Shown: positions 26,296-36,253, counted from the stretch's first letter. The stretch: DNA of 64,000 nucleotides from Capsulimonadaceae bacterium (GCA_031292625.1 JARLGU010000019.1:310001-374000); one strand, 5' to 3'. The notes: generated from the letters alone by a model not told the origin. Numbers and translations are program-made.

Positions 26296-27741
26296 TTACT
26301 TCCCGTACGCCTCGAGAACCTTGTGAATTGCATCGAGCCTATCCGAGCCGTGCAGCAGGGTTGGACAAATCCACCCGCCTTCGTCGAATTCGTTCCAAGC
26401 GTAAATCAGTACGAGGCGCGAGGGATCGGCGCCAGGGTTCGCATCGATCCAATCCATCGCCTGCTTGACGTGCGCCCCCACTTCGCCGGGCGTCGGTTCC
26501 TGCGCCCAGTGGTCGGCATAGTACCGCGCCCACGGGACCGGGTTGACTAAGCGCGGGCGCGGATCGGCGCCCGCCGTCACATTGGGGACGACATCGAGCC
26601 CAAACATCTTGTCACGGTTCCAGCGTTCTTCCGAATTGCTCATCACGGCCGTAAACGGCGCGCCGCCGATTGCACCGGTGACGTAGTGGCTTATCGCATC
26701 GTAATGAAACCCCGTTGACGATGCCGAGGCCTTTTTGTCGAGCGCGAGATTAGCGCTCCCCGCCGCGGAGTTGTAGATCTGAAACTCGCAGATCTCTGGT
26801 TGTTGCGTTCCGGAGAGAAAGCAGAGGCGCGCCCTTGTCCCGGTGACGGGCGCAAACGTAACGGAAGTTGGCGCTTTTCGCGTAGCGATGGTCGTCCCGG
26901 CAAACGCAACTTGCCACTGCGAACCGTCCCATACGCGTATTTCATACGCGCTTGTATGCCCATCGAGCTCGGCCAGAACCGCCTTGTCGAATGTGGTATT
27001 CGCGCCGAAATCAACTTGCAGCCACTCGCCCGAATAAGCCCCCGTCGCCGCCTGCCAGTAAGACCCCATGTCGCCGTCGAAAGCAGCCCCAGCCGTGTGG
27101 CCGCCCCCCTTGCCCGTCTCGCACTTGATGACGTATGGATCGCCAAGGCCCGCCGCCCGCGATAGCCGCGCCAGCGACGCGAAATCCTCGGGGGTGTACT
27201 TGTCCGAGAACAGATAGAAGACGGGGCGGTTGTCGAGAACCTTCAGATAATCCGGATCCTTGAAATACTTCTCGACCATCGCAGGAAACAGATTGCTCGG
27301 GTACGTGTCCTGCATCACGAAGCAGTACTTCACGAGGCTCTTGATGGAACTCGAAAGATAGAGACGGCGGGCGATGGCTAGCCCGCTCTCGTCGTTGTAC
27401 CAATCGAACGCCCAATAGTCGATGCCCGCATCGTGCGCGTACCGAATCTCCTGGTCCATGACATCCTGCGTCAGTTCGCGCGCCTCGACGGAATCAGGCC
27501 CCGTTTCCTTACCGAAAAACGGGATGCGGTCGTGGAATTGATGCGGTCCAAGCGCTTTCTCGACCGGTAATCCGACGCCCGGGTTCGTGTCGCCCACCCA
27601 GGCATCCCAGCGGATCGCGCCAACGAGCGGGCGAGGCTTCTTTGCCGCGCTTTGCCCTGGCGCTGCCGAGGCAATTACGCTGCTGATCATCGCCCACGTA
27701 ACAATGCCAAGCACAACAAGCCAATATTTTTCATGTCGCAT
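26296..27741 (-). CDS. Secreted GH99-like/WbsX-related protein with inserted discoidin domain
   Basis: The ATG at 27741 (481 residues) has GGATGGAG upstream and begins a signal peptide (about 1-26). The N-terminal barrel half (GAIRWDAW, AGIDYWAFDWYND) and the C-terminal half (VVPNVTAGADPRPR, YAWNEFDEGGW) match the glycan-active WbsX/GH99-like fold. Between them, about residues 200-340, lies an F5/8-type-C (discoidin) module (GEWLQVDFGANTTFDKAVL, ARLCFLSGTQQPEICEFQIY). The discoidin module probably binds sugar. Last gene of the leftward polysaccharide cluster. Confidence 0.78.
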   Translation of the reverse strand: MRHEKYWLVVLGIVTWAMISSVIASAAPGQSAAKKPRPLVGAIRWDAWVGDTNPGVGLPVEKALGPHQFHDRIPFFGKETGPDSVEARELTQDVMDQEIRYAHDAGIDYWAFDWYNDESGLAIARRLYLSSSIKSLVKYCFVMQDTYPSNLFPAMVEKYFKDPDYLKVLDNRPVFYLFSDKYTPEDFASLARLSRAAGLGDPYVIKCETGKGGGHTAGAAFDGDMGSYWQAATGAYSGEWLQVDFGANTTFDKAVLAELDGHTSAYEIRVWDGSQWQVAFAGTTIATRKAPTSVTFAPVTGTRARLCFLSGTQQPEICEFQIYNSAAGSANLALDKKASASSTGFHYDAISHYVTGAIGGAPFTAVMSNSEERWNRDKMFGLDVVPNVTAGADPRPRLVNPVPWARYYADHWAQEPTPGEVGAHVKQAMDWIDANPGADPSRLVLIYAWNEFDEGGWICPTLLHGSDRLDAIHKVLEAYGK

Positions 27742-27831
27742 ATATGTTCTCCATCCTACCGACTGGCATAAAGCGCCTTCAAAACCACATAAACGATAAG
27801 AGCGCCTCATTGCCCCGCGACGAGAGCGCTT

Positions 27832-29673
27832 TCACGGCGTGGTCTCGACCAGTTTGCCGTACAGACCATCTTCGACCTTGTTTCCGGAAAGCTGAGGCGG
27901 CGCGCACCCCTTAAGATCGAATACGGGGTCGCCGGATGTGCCGGCCTGGTTCTCGGCACGCCCGGTCACCTTGTTGTTCTTGATCGTCAAACCCGCGACA
28001 TGACGCGCAACCACGGCAGGCGCGCTGCGATTGATAAAACGATTGCCGGCGACGGTAAAGTTGTTGTAGGTCGTGGCCTGGATGCCGCCGTCCGCGTTGC
28101 CGAGCAAGATAGCGGGCGCGCGGTATTCGGACCCTACGAACTCGTTATCCCGAATCGTTAACCCTTCGGCGATCGGACCTTCGCGCCAACTGGGATCGAA
28201 ACCGACCACGACAGACGCCCCCATTAGCCACATCATCGCCTTGTGGAAACCGGGATCGGTAGAGACGACCGGCGGATTCAGCTCGCTAAGGCGTTTGACA
28301 AAGCGATTGTTCTCGACAACGCCGCCGATCGATTGCAGCAGGACGTCCCGGCCGCGATGAGTGCCGAAGGTGTTGCCTCGTATCATGCAGTCTGGATTGC
28401 TTTCGTTCAGATTGAAGAACTGGTCTCCCGCGTTTCTGGTCGCGGCAAATTCGACATCGGGAGCATCTTGCAGGAAGACAACGTGGCAGCCATCCTTCTG
28501 AGTGTCGTCCACGCTCTTGACAACATATTTACCGATCACATGCCTCGTCACCGGACGGACTTGCTCAATCGTATCGCCTACCCTTGGCGGATAAGAGAAC
28601 CGGTTCCAGCCCCGCCGGAAGACCAGCGCGTTTTGAGCGGTGCGCGAAATCGCGCCAATTGCCGACGCATGCAAATTGATCGTGTCGTCTCCGTTGCCCG
28701 CCAGAGAGCACCCTTCGATCACGATCCGCCGGTTGCACACGCCGTGAATGCCATCGGAATCGGCTGAAAGGACACGTCTGCTTCCCGGTTTGATTTCCAT
28801 GATGCAGTCGACAATACGAACCTCATCGTTGCTGACGGGAACGAAAGCCATGCCGGGCGCGGCGTGCACCGTGATTCGGCGCGCTTCAACATATTTGTTG
28901 TTCGCCATGTTCAGCGCGTGGCCGACATAGGCAAAGGACGATGCCATAAACAGGTCGCCGGCTTTCAGGCCCGCAATATGGATTCCGTCGCGCCGCGTAA
29001 ACGTCGGCTTCTGGGTCACGGCCAGTTTCCACCTGTGCGGCCCGGTCTGCTCGGCGCGCTCCAGATCAACGCCTTCGATTCCCCAAATGGGCGAACCGTC
29101 GCTTGCGCGCTGATAGTTGAAGCTGTAGAACTTTTTCCCCGGCTGCCCCAAAACGGGATCGCCAATCGACATCATGTCCGGATCAGCCGGTGCATCCTCA
29201 ACCTCGATAAAACCGCCGTCAGGGTCGACGGATACGATCGTTCCGGTTACCTGAGGCACGGGATCATAGTCGATCGTTAGGTCCTGCGCAACGACGTGAA
29301 GGCAGTTCTCCAGGTCGATCGCGCCTGCCCACGGATCGGCGATAACGAGCGTCGTTTTCGGCCTGCCCAAGAGCCTAAGGTCCTTTGCGCCATCGACCAT
29401 GATCGCGTAGCGCTCCCACCACACGTGATCCGGAATCGACTTGATCGTGTAAACGCCGCCGCCAAAGACAACGTCCGCCGGCTGGCCGGACGCAACCGCG
29501 GCTGCAATCGCCTTGCGAATTGCCGGTCCCGAATCCGCGTCCGTGTTCGGCGTCGCGCCAAAATCCGCGACACTGAAGGCCTTCCGGGTCAAGGGGGAAG
29601 CATGGGCAAACGACGCATCAAGCGCCAGGGCGGCGAAACCCAAGAGAGCCGCGACAACGAATATTCGCGTCAT
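27832..29673 (-). CDS. Secreted right-handed beta-helix protein, GH110-like
   Basis: Start at 29673 (613 residues) has AAAGGA upstream and a signal peptide (about 1-25). The mature protein opens FSVADFGATPNTDADSGPAIRKAI, the usual entry of pectinase-fold glycosidases, and then shows beta-helix rungs. SADSDGIHGVCNRRIVIEGC followed by GDDTINLH resembles the active-site rungs of GH110 alpha-galactosidases. The end again has rung repeats (NEFVGSEYRAPAILLGN, NRFINRSAPAVVARH). Hydrolysis of galactosyl or galacturonosyl links is plausible but not certain. It follows the GH106-like gene on the same strand. Confidence 0.72.
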   Translation of the reverse strand: MTRIFVVAALLGFAALALDASFAHASPLTRKAFSVADFGATPNTDADSGPAIRKAIAAAVASGQPADVVFGGGVYTIKSIPDHVWWERYAIMVDGAKDLRLLGRPKTTLVIADPWAGAIDLENCLHVVAQDLTIDYDPVPQVTGTIVSVDPDGGFIEVEDAPADPDMMSIGDPVLGQPGKKFYSFNYQRASDGSPIWGIEGVDLERAEQTGPHRWKLAVTQKPTFTRRDGIHIAGLKAGDLFMASSFAYVGHALNMANNKYVEARRITVHAAPGMAFVPVSNDEVRIVDCIMEIKPGSRRVLSADSDGIHGVCNRRIVIEGCSLAGNGDDTINLHASAIGAISRTAQNALVFRRGWNRFSYPPRVGDTIEQVRPVTRHVIGKYVVKSVDDTQKDGCHVVFLQDAPDVEFAATRNAGDQFFNLNESNPDCMIRGNTFGTHRGRDVLLQSIGGVVENNRFVKRLSELNPPVVSTDPGFHKAMMWLMGASVVVGFDPSWREGPIAEGLTIRDNEFVGSEYRAPAILLGNADGGIQATTYNNFTVAGNRFINRSAPAVVARHVAGLTIKNNKVTGRAENQAGTSGDPVFDLKGCAPPQLSGNKVEDGLYGKLVETTP

Positions 29674-29714
29674 ACGATAGTGTCCTTTTGCATAGGTTTG
29701 AGTTATTTTGCAGT

Positions 29715-29784
29715 TAGGGCGCACTATCCATTGCGATCGAGGGACAGTGCGTGCGCTCGTTGGCGCACGCACTGTCGCGCCCTA
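29715..29784 (-). other. Nested inverted repeats after the GH106-like stop codon
   Basis: GACAGTGCGTGCGC (29743-29756) and its exact complement (29763-29776) form a 14-bp stem with a 6-nt loop. Outside it TAGGGCGC (29715-29722) and GCGCCCTA (29777-29784) can pair as a second 8-bp stem, leaving a 20-nt bulge. The structure starts 2 bp after the stop of the GH106-like gene and ends 41 bp before the next start. It may be a terminator, an mRNA end protector or a remnant of a mobile repeat. Confidence 0.65.
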
Positions 29785-29786
29785 CT

Positions 29787-32700
29787 TTACAGATCGATCG
29801 GATCCGCGCCTATTACGGTAACAGGTCCAAAGAGCCCGGATGGAATCAGCGGATCGTCGGCGCTGTAGAACTGCTGTGTCGTAAACGTAACGCGCTGCTC
29901 CGCCGTCAGACTCGCGTCGCCGATCAGCCGGTTCACCCACGTGTCGGTCACTTTGATCTGCAACGCGTTATCGCCCGGCTTAAGAATGCCCGTAACATCG
30001 ATCCGGTACGGCGGAGACCAGAGGCAACCCAGGTCGCGGCCGTTCAGGGTCACGTTCGCCAGGCTTTCCAGATCGCCCAGATCGAGATACGCCACGCGGC
30101 CGGCCTTAAACCAGTCGTTGGGAACGTTGATCGTTTTGTCGTATTCAGCCGTGCCCGAGTAGTATTTGATGCCGGGTTCCGGCCGCTTGGTCCAATCGGT
30201 AAGCGAGTCAAACGTCGCGGTTTGCGGGCCGCCCCAGCGTGGGTCGAAGTGGAGCGTCCATGGTCCGTCAACGGCGATCGATGCCGGCGTGGACGCAACA
30301 TCCTTCGACATCGCCTTCCCAGCCGCGTCCTTCACGGTGAACAACCCCGCTGCCCACGGAATGAGACGAGCTTGTCCCTTCGAACTTTGGACAACGGCGA
30401 ACTTCGCCTTGCCGGGTTGGTACGGCGGAAGCGTGACCATATCGTTCTCGCCGACGCTTATCGTGCCCGGCACTCCGCCGACCGTGTACTCGACCGTCGC
30501 CGATTTCACGATCATCGGCGCCGGATCCGATCCGACCAGATCGTTGCCAATTGCAGCAACGAGCTGGTTCTTGTCGATCAGGCTGGAGAGCTTCGCCGTG
30601 ATGTCGACGACGCCGCCGTGCCCCGCGATGTCGCCGTAGATCGCCTTAGTGATCACGAGTTGCTTGCTCTCAGGCTCCGCGTCCGCCGACGATTTCATGG
30701 CGACCGAGACCAGATGGTTCTTCGGCGCGGGCTTGCGGAACACAACGAACAGGCTCTGGCCGGGTGCAAGCTGCAAAGGAATAACCGTACCGCCGGAACC
30801 ATCCGCGCTCCACACAGGGGCATCGGCAAGCGTCCCTTTTTGCGGATCCCAAATTTCGGGAAGCTTCCCAGTCACCCGGAAGGTTGCGTTCGTGGATACG
30901 GCTCCGGAAACCTGGTTGGATAGGAAATAGGCATCAGCCGTATTGATGCGCCGGTGCAGGTAAGGTATGGACGCGGCGATGGCGTCGTACGAGAAATCCG
31001 GCGCGATGCGCAGGTCGTCCAGAGCCAGGCTAATCTTCTTGCTGTCGCCGGTCCAGTAAACGCAGCCCTTGCCTAAGTTGTTCTTGATCGTAGCCTGTCC
31101 GTCGATCTTGCCCCAGAGCTCACCGGCAATCTTCGCGACCTCGGTCTCACTCTCCGGATAGCCGGTCAGGCCAAGAGAGTGCTCGGGACGCGGTCCGAAA
31201 ACGATTGCCCCGGCATGAACAAGCGCATCGATTTTCTTGAGGACCGGCAAGGAGATGCTGGTCGAGTTCGGCAGCGCAAGCATTCGATAGCGCTGGCCGC
31301 TCGGCACGCTCAAGATGCCGTTCTCGACGGTCAGGCTTTCCATGAGCAGATCCGTATCGATCTGATCGGCTGCGTATCCGCGAGGCGCTTGAAGCGCCAT
31401 GCGGCCGTTCCCCTCCGCTCCTTCATAAGCGAGAATGTCGCCGATGAAGCGTCCCTGCTGAAGCAACGATTCACAGCGAGCGAGGTAACGGAAGTAATCC
31501 TTCCCGGTTTCGTACCAGGTGTTGTTCCGGTTCTGGAACATGCCGAACGCCCAAGTCATTCCAGGCGCGCGGCCGTCGGTCCACGGCTGATGAGCGCCAG
31601 AGTGGAAATAGTAGCGATTGACGCCGGCCGCCAGAATGCCGTCGCCCTCGCGCTTTAGGTTCCAGGGCGTCGCGCTGAAATACTTTCCGCCCGCCGTAAA
31701 CGACTCCGCGCCGACAAGCGTATGACCATAAAGGTGCGCCGCGGATGCGACCTTGCGGGCAAGACCGACATCGCCCTGACCAGGGTACCAAAACTCGCTC
31801 ATCGGCATGTCGACGAGCCCGGAGGATCTGAGCGTATCGAAGGCGCCGTCGCCATACGCTTCCACCTGCGCTTTCAGCCCGTGCTGATGGAGGAGGACGG
31901 CAAAGTATCCCCAATAGTTGGTGTCCCAGAGTTCCGAAATTGTGCGCGTAAAGTCGAACTCAAAGCGCCGGGTCTGCTCCAAGGATGCAACCGGCCGGCC
32001 GGTCAATGTGACCAGCCAAGGAGTGATCGCATACCCCGTACGCGCCTTAAATTCGCCAGGAAAGTTGTCGGTCCAGTTTTGCGGTCCGACCTCGTAGCTG
32101 TCGATCAACGACCACTGAAGCGGTCTTCCCGGCACGGTCGCGCCGGTGGCCATGACACGGTCGAAAAGTCCGGCGAAGTGATGCTCCAACGCGATTTTGC
32201 TAAGCTTATCGCATTCGAGACCGATCCCATACTTGGACGCCGGATGGTTGACCGCTCCGATGGCCGTGTAGCCGAAACGAACGACGGTCCAATTTCCGGC
32301 AGGCGCAGTCCAGGCCAGCGTGCCGTCAGACTTCATCGACGACGAAATATCGACGACGTTCGAGACTGGCACGGCAGCCTCTTTCGTCGAGTCGGGACCG
32401 AACAAGTTGAACATTGCGAGTTCTATGCCGTTGAGACGTTCCGGCTGTTCGATACCGTTGATACGTCCCGGCTTGACCTTGTAGCTGATACGAAAGTATC
32501 GCGCGGTCACCGGTGCGAATGTCTTGCTGCAGATCCAGTCGACGCCCTCTCCCGGCACGCCGAACATCGCGGCCTTTTTCCATGTGACGCCATCATCCGA
32601 TGACTCCAGTTTCATGGTCCCGCCAGGATTGTGCGGCTTATAAGAGAAGCGGATGGCGTCCGCCGTAAAGGAACCAGCGCAGTCGATGAGCAAGCCCGGG

Positions 32701-33365
32701 TTGTCAGCGGTTCCAGCCGGGATCGTAACATACTTGCTGACATCGCCGCTCATCAGAGCCGCAACGTTCACCGGCTTTCCCGAAGCGGTCATCTTTGGCG
32801 AGAGATCCGCGAGAGACGGTCCCGCCTCGCTAGCGATTGTGGGGAATGCCAGAACCGCGACGTCCCTATAAAAATCGTGGCGAGTGAGAGGCTGAGCGAG
32901 CGGGCCGGCAAGCGCCGCGCCGCCTTTGACGCGCGCTTCGCTCCAGACCAGCATCTTCATCGCGTCTTCCGGCTTGATCCAAGGGCCGCCGCTCGAGCTC
33001 CAGCCCTCGCAGTTTTCGACCCCAAGTTCCAGTCCAAGCCGCGCGGCCTCGGTCATGGCGAACTTCGTATCGTCCCACCATTCGTCGGAATTGAAATGGG
33101 CGTCCCCAGGCGCCGCATACGCCCCTAGGTTACAAATCGTTCCTCCGCCAATGCCGACGCGCTTCATCGCCTCGAGATCGGCGGTGATCCCGGGCTTTGA
33201 AATATTGCCATTCACCCAATGCCACCAAACCTGCGGCCTCGCGGACGACGGCGGATTCGTGAACGAGTCGGCCAGCGGATCAGCGTGCGGCGGTGCGATG
33301 ACCGCGACGGTGAGTGCCAGCAGAACTCCCAAATAGATTGCTGCTTTCGCTATGCGCTTGCACAT
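29787..33365 (-). CDS. GH106-like secreted alpha-L-rhamnosidase-type glycoside hydrolase
   Basis: The ATG at 33365 (1192 residues) follows AAAGGGG and a signal peptide is evident (IYLGVLLALTVAVIAPPHA). The mature part opens with FTNPPSSARPQVWWHWVNG, the hallmark of GH106 and related large enzymes, then GITADLEAMKRVGIGG. Central segments (YEVGPQNWTDNFPGEF, YGDGAFDTLRSSGLVDMP) belong to the barrel. A jelly-roll carbohydrate module closes the protein (LGDLESLANVTLNGRDLGCLWSPPYR). Family members release L-rhamnose from pectic or other polymers. Fourth functional gene after the WbsX-like gene in the leftward cluster. Confidence 0.85.
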   Translation of the reverse strand: MCKRIAKAAIYLGVLLALTVAVIAPPHADPLADSFTNPPSSARPQVWWHWVNGNISKPGITADLEAMKRVGIGGGTICNLGAYAAPGDAHFNSDEWWDDTKFAMTEAARLGLELGVENCEGWSSSGGPWIKPEDAMKMLVWSEARVKGGAALAGPLAQPLTRHDFYRDVAVLAFPTIASEAGPSLADLSPKMTASGKPVNVAALMSGDVSKYVTIPAGTADNPGLLIDCAGSFTADAIRFSYKPHNPGGTMKLESSDDGVTWKKAAMFGVPGEGVDWICSKTFAPVTARYFRISYKVKPGRINGIEQPERLNGIELAMFNLFGPDSTKEAAVPVSNVVDISSSMKSDGTLAWTAPAGNWTVVRFGYTAIGAVNHPASKYGIGLECDKLSKIALEHHFAGLFDRVMATGATVPGRPLQWSLIDSYEVGPQNWTDNFPGEFKARTGYAITPWLVTLTGRPVASLEQTRRFEFDFTRTISELWDTNYWGYFAVLLHQHGLKAQVEAYGDGAFDTLRSSGLVDMPMSEFWYPGQGDVGLARKVASAAHLYGHTLVGAESFTAGGKYFSATPWNLKREGDGILAAGVNRYYFHSGAHQPWTDGRAPGMTWAFGMFQNRNNTWYETGKDYFRYLARCESLLQQGRFIGDILAYEGAEGNGRMALQAPRGYAADQIDTDLLMESLTVENGILSVPSGQRYRMLALPNSTSISLPVLKKIDALVHAGAIVFGPRPEHSLGLTGYPESETEVAKIAGELWGKIDGQATIKNNLGKGCVYWTGDSKKISLALDDLRIAPDFSYDAIAASIPYLHRRINTADAYFLSNQVSGAVSTNATFRVTGKLPEIWDPQKGTLADAPVWSADGSGGTVIPLQLAPGQSLFVVFRKPAPKNHLVSVAMKSSADAEPESKQLVITKAIYGDIAGHGGVVDITAKLSSLIDKNQLVAAIGNDLVGSDPAPMIVKSATVEYTVGGVPGTISVGENDMVTLPPYQPGKAKFAVVQSSKGQARLIPWAAGLFTVKDAAGKAMSKDVASTPASIAVDGPWTLHFDPRWGGPQTATFDSLTDWTKRPEPGIKYYSGTAEYDKTINVPNDWFKAGRVAYLDLGDLESLANVTLNGRDLGCLWSPPYRIDVTGILKPGDNALQIKVTDTWVNRLIGDASLTAEQRVTFTTQQFYSADDPLIPSGLFGPVTVIGADPIDL

Positions 33366-33385
33366 TTTCAATCGATCCCCTTTGA

Positions 33386-33407
33386 GCGGATCGCGAACGC
33401 GATCCGC
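33386..33407. promoter_or_regulatory. Perfect 22-bp GC-rich inverted repeat upstream of GH106-like gene
   Basis: GCGGATCGCG (33386-33395) and CGCGATCCGC (33398-33407) are exact complements around AA. It lies 20 bp upstream of the ATG at 33365, next to the ribosome-binding site. It could be a repressor operator, or in RNA a hairpin affecting translation or terminating the upstream transcript. Confidence 0.6.
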
Positions 33408-33569
33408 ACCACCATCCAATAACGTGTGCCATTCGTTGAGCAGACACAGCATTTTGCTGCAAGAATTCACGAACGACACCAAATACCCATTGGATAGCGG
33501 CGGGCGGTCTCCCTGCCTGTCAGTCGAAAAACATTTCACGGCGGGGCCATGGAGCGTGCATCTACCAGA

Positions 33570-35273
33570 CTATTGCGATTTCAAGACCAGAAGATAATCC
33601 GTGCGGCCAGGCATCGGCGGCGCGGCCCAGTCGCCTCTTGCGTTCGCCAAAGCGTCGCCGATCGGGATCCATGCTCCCTGACGCGGATCGTACCAGGAGG
33701 CCGCATATACGCGCCCCGGCACAAGGCGGTGCAGACGGAGCCGATCCCGGCCCCAGTAGAGGACGACAGTCACGCCGTCAGTGGACGCAAGCCTCGCGTC
33801 CTCCGGATCGGCGACGGTCAGCCATTGCCCGATGTCGAACCGCGGGATCAGTTTCCACCACTCGAGGCTTTGAAAGAACTTCGCCAGATAGCTCATTTGC
33901 GTCGCGCCAGGCCGATCCAACGCTTCGTACCAAACATTGCATGTCCCGTCCAGCGTTTTCTGGTCGCGCGCGGCCTCTTCCAGCGTATAGTGGTCGTCCC
34001 ATATTGCGGCCGTCCCATACCCGCAGCCATAGAAGCCGCAGAGAAACGGAGCATAGGCATTGATGCGCGCGTTATTGACATCCGTCCCGTAGTTCTCGTA
34101 TTGGCCCTCGTACAGTATGGCTGGCTTCGTAGGCAGCGAATCCCAGTATTCCTTTGCGGTCGAGTCCCATAGCGGACCATCCTTATGGAGGCGGCCGTTG
34201 TTACTGATGTTCTGCACGGCGAACCAGGTATGGTAAGGCTTATCGCGCCAGACGGAGGTTGACGCCGTAACACGGAACTCTTCGTGCATGTGCGCGGTCA
34301 AGGGATGGTGATACGCATCGCTTGCGCTGAGCGCATCGGCCATGGTCTGCCATTTACCGACAAGCCCCGGAGGATCGTTCGGATCCGCGCAGTCGACCTC
34401 CTGCGCCATTGTCCATAAGACTGGATACGCTCCGTACCGCGCGGACCAATTGCGACCGAGACGGCGAAGATACGCGTCGTCGAAGTCCGCGATCGTCGTG
34501 CGCCATGTTACTGCGTTGGCGACGACCATTCCTTTTTCCGCGAGGTAGGCGAACTTGCGATCGACATTGTGGAACCCCGGCAAATCGCTCTCGCCAATCC
34601 CATCTTTCCAGTTGTAGCCGCAATCGAAATCCTTCGCCGGCCAACCGCCCATCCCCCACTCGGTCTGATAGACCGTAAAGCCCTGCGCGGACCGCAAGTC
34701 CACGTAGCGCTTGAATTGCGACGGACAGCCGGGCAGGTTGCTCGACGCAAAGCGCTCCTTCATCGCGAACCAGTGCGTGTCGCCCAGATAGAAGAACGGC
34801 GTGCCGTCGGCATACACAAAGTACCGGCGGTTTGGGCTAATCGTCACGAATCCATGCTTGTAAACCGCCAGATCCCCACGATAGGGCTCGACGAGAACGG
34901 TACCCGCGTCCCCATCGAGCCCCTTATTAGATCCGTCGGATGCCGCCGTAACATACGTCCAGCGTCCGGGCTTCGTGGCCGCGAAACGCACTCGCCATGT
35001 CGTCCCGCCATCCCAGAACGCTGGGCGCTCGATCGTCACGCCATCCGGCCCAGTGAACGTCGCCGTAACGTCCACATCGTAGAACGGTCTGGCATAGGCA
35101 ACCTGACTGACCAGCGTTATCTCGACCGCCTGCCAGCAAATCGCGCGAATCGGCGCCGGCGACGGCGACGGCGCCGGCGACGGCGAACTCTGCTGAGCAT
35201 GAAGCGATGCCGGAAGGAGCAGCAGGGTGAACGCTAATGAAACAATATAGGGGCATCTCATAGAGTGGTTCAT
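33570..35273 (-). CDS. Secreted DUF5060/DUF4038-type glycoside hydrolase (GH140-like)
   Basis: 567 residues. A signal peptide (about 1-26) precedes a low-complexity Ser-Pro/Ala-Pro linker, a DUF5060 beta-sandwich (about 45-130) and an apiosidase-like barrel. The barrel opens YFVYADGTPFFYLGDTHWF and contains DGIGESDLPGFHNVDRKFAYL, TMAQEVDCADPND and ILYEGQYENYGTD; the Glu of the last segment may be a catalytic residue. A short putative collagen-binding-type domain ends the protein. Known relatives cleave apiose or rhamnogalacturonan side chains. The neighbouring GH106-like gene fits a pectin or rhamnogalacturonan cluster. Confidence 0.8.
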   Translation of the reverse strand: MNHSMRCPYIVSLAFTLLLLPASLHAQQSSPSPAPSPSPAPIRAICWQAVEITLVSQVAYARPFYDVDVTATFTGPDGVTIERPAFWDGGTTWRVRFAATKPGRWTYVTAASDGSNKGLDGDAGTVLVEPYRGDLAVYKHGFVTISPNRRYFVYADGTPFFYLGDTHWFAMKERFASSNLPGCPSQFKRYVDLRSAQGFTVYQTEWGMGGWPAKDFDCGYNWKDGIGESDLPGFHNVDRKFAYLAEKGMVVANAVTWRTTIADFDDAYLRRLGRNWSARYGAYPVLWTMAQEVDCADPNDPPGLVGKWQTMADALSASDAYHHPLTAHMHEEFRVTASTSVWRDKPYHTWFAVQNISNNGRLHKDGPLWDSTAKEYWDSLPTKPAILYEGQYENYGTDVNNARINAYAPFLCGFYGCGYGTAAIWDDHYTLEEAARDQKTLDGTCNVWYEALDRPGATQMSYLAKFFQSLEWWKLIPRFDIGQWLTVADPEDARLASTDGVTVVLYWGRDRLRLHRLVPGRVYAASWYDPRQGAWIPIGDALANARGDWAAPPMPGRTDYLLVLKSQ

Positions 35274-35386
35274 TTGAGGCGACGCCGCTATTGGGCGCGC
35301 GAGGCATCAGTGGGTTGTGGTCAGAATGCAAAGTGCTTCATGGGTCAAGCGGTCTGCTCGGCCCACAAAGCGATTGGACTATTCGG

Positions 35387-36253
35387 CTACCAAGTGAGAC
35401 CATCGGGATTAAAATAGACCGCGCCGTTCGGAGCTACAGAGCCGCCACACCAATTGCTGCCTCCGTAAACAATACATGCGTCGCGGACGATGTTAGGGGG
35501 CGCGAACTTGACGTGACCGTCCAGCATCGCGTAATTGGAGCCTGCTGCGCCATTATGCCGTGCAACATTACCGGCGCATGGAACATCGCCCCCCGTCCCA
35601 CCGCATACGCCGCTCATGTAGTTGCCGCCGATCGGCCCGATTGCCAGGTATTGCCCGCAGCAATTGCCGGTGCCATACCAGTTGTAATAAAGCCAACTTC
35701 CAACTAACGACATCGTTCCCCCAGTTGAGGAACCGTTGCCATCGTTGGCCTGGTTCAGATTGATTCCGATGTGCGTCGCGCCATTGCTCGGGGACACGGC
35801 CTCAAACAGCATCACTGTCTGAACCGGAGTTTGATACTTGCTAATCGGGTTGAAGCAGGCGATCCCGTTGATCGCGTAAGACACCTCGGAGACTCCTGCC
35901 CCTGCGACCTGCTGGGTGTCATCAGGGCACGTATAGGCTGCGCTTGTTTTTACGTAAGGATAGATTTCCCCGCCCCAGCCCATGCCAACGAAGTTCGCGC
36001 CGGCAGCCGGCGTGCCGCACGGATTTGCATAAGTGCATGTGCCGGACGGCAGGCGTTCGTCATAGTCTTGCGAGTATTGGATCAGCGCAAGCCCAAGCTG
36101 CTTTTCGTTGCTCAGACACGCCGTGCACCTGGCCTTTTCACGCGCAGTCGCAAACACAGGGAACAGAATAGCGGCCAATATCGCAATAATGGCTATAACT
36201 ACGAGAAGCTCAATTAATGTAAAACCCGGCGCCACACCCTTCTTCGCGTTCAT
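35387..36253 (-). CDS. Type IV-like pseudopilin, H-X9-DG family, in polysaccharide cluster
   Basis: Start at 36253 (288 residues) is fixed by AAGGAG 8 bp upstream. Leader [10 protein letters not shown], with Gly before the cut, then FTLIELL and helix, [20 protein letters not shown], and SQDYDE. The C-terminal box is a variant: the His (in RHNGA) and DG are separated by 11 residues, not 9 (two-residue insertion), before HVKF. Lies between the WbsX-like and DUF4038-type genes of the same strand, so it is part of the enzyme operon. Confidence 0.9.
   Translation of the reverse strand: MNAKKGVAPGFTLIELLVVIAIIAILAAILFPVFATAREKARCTACLSNEKQLGLALIQYSQDYDERLPSGTCTYANPCGTPAAGANFVGMGWGGEIYPYVKTSAAYTCPDDTQQVAGAGVSEVSYAINGIACFNPISKYQTPVQTVMLFEAVSPSNGATHIGINLNQANDGNGSSTGGTMSLVGSWLYYNWYGTGNCCGQYLAIGPIGGNYMSGVCGGTGGDVPCAGNVARHNGAAGSNYAMLDGHVKFAPPNIVRDACIVYGGSNWCGGSVAPNGAVYFNPDGLTW

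Noticed and set aside
29751-30923. 390-residue plus-strand ORF
   Set aside because: Antisense to the GH106-like gene and starts within a hairpin.
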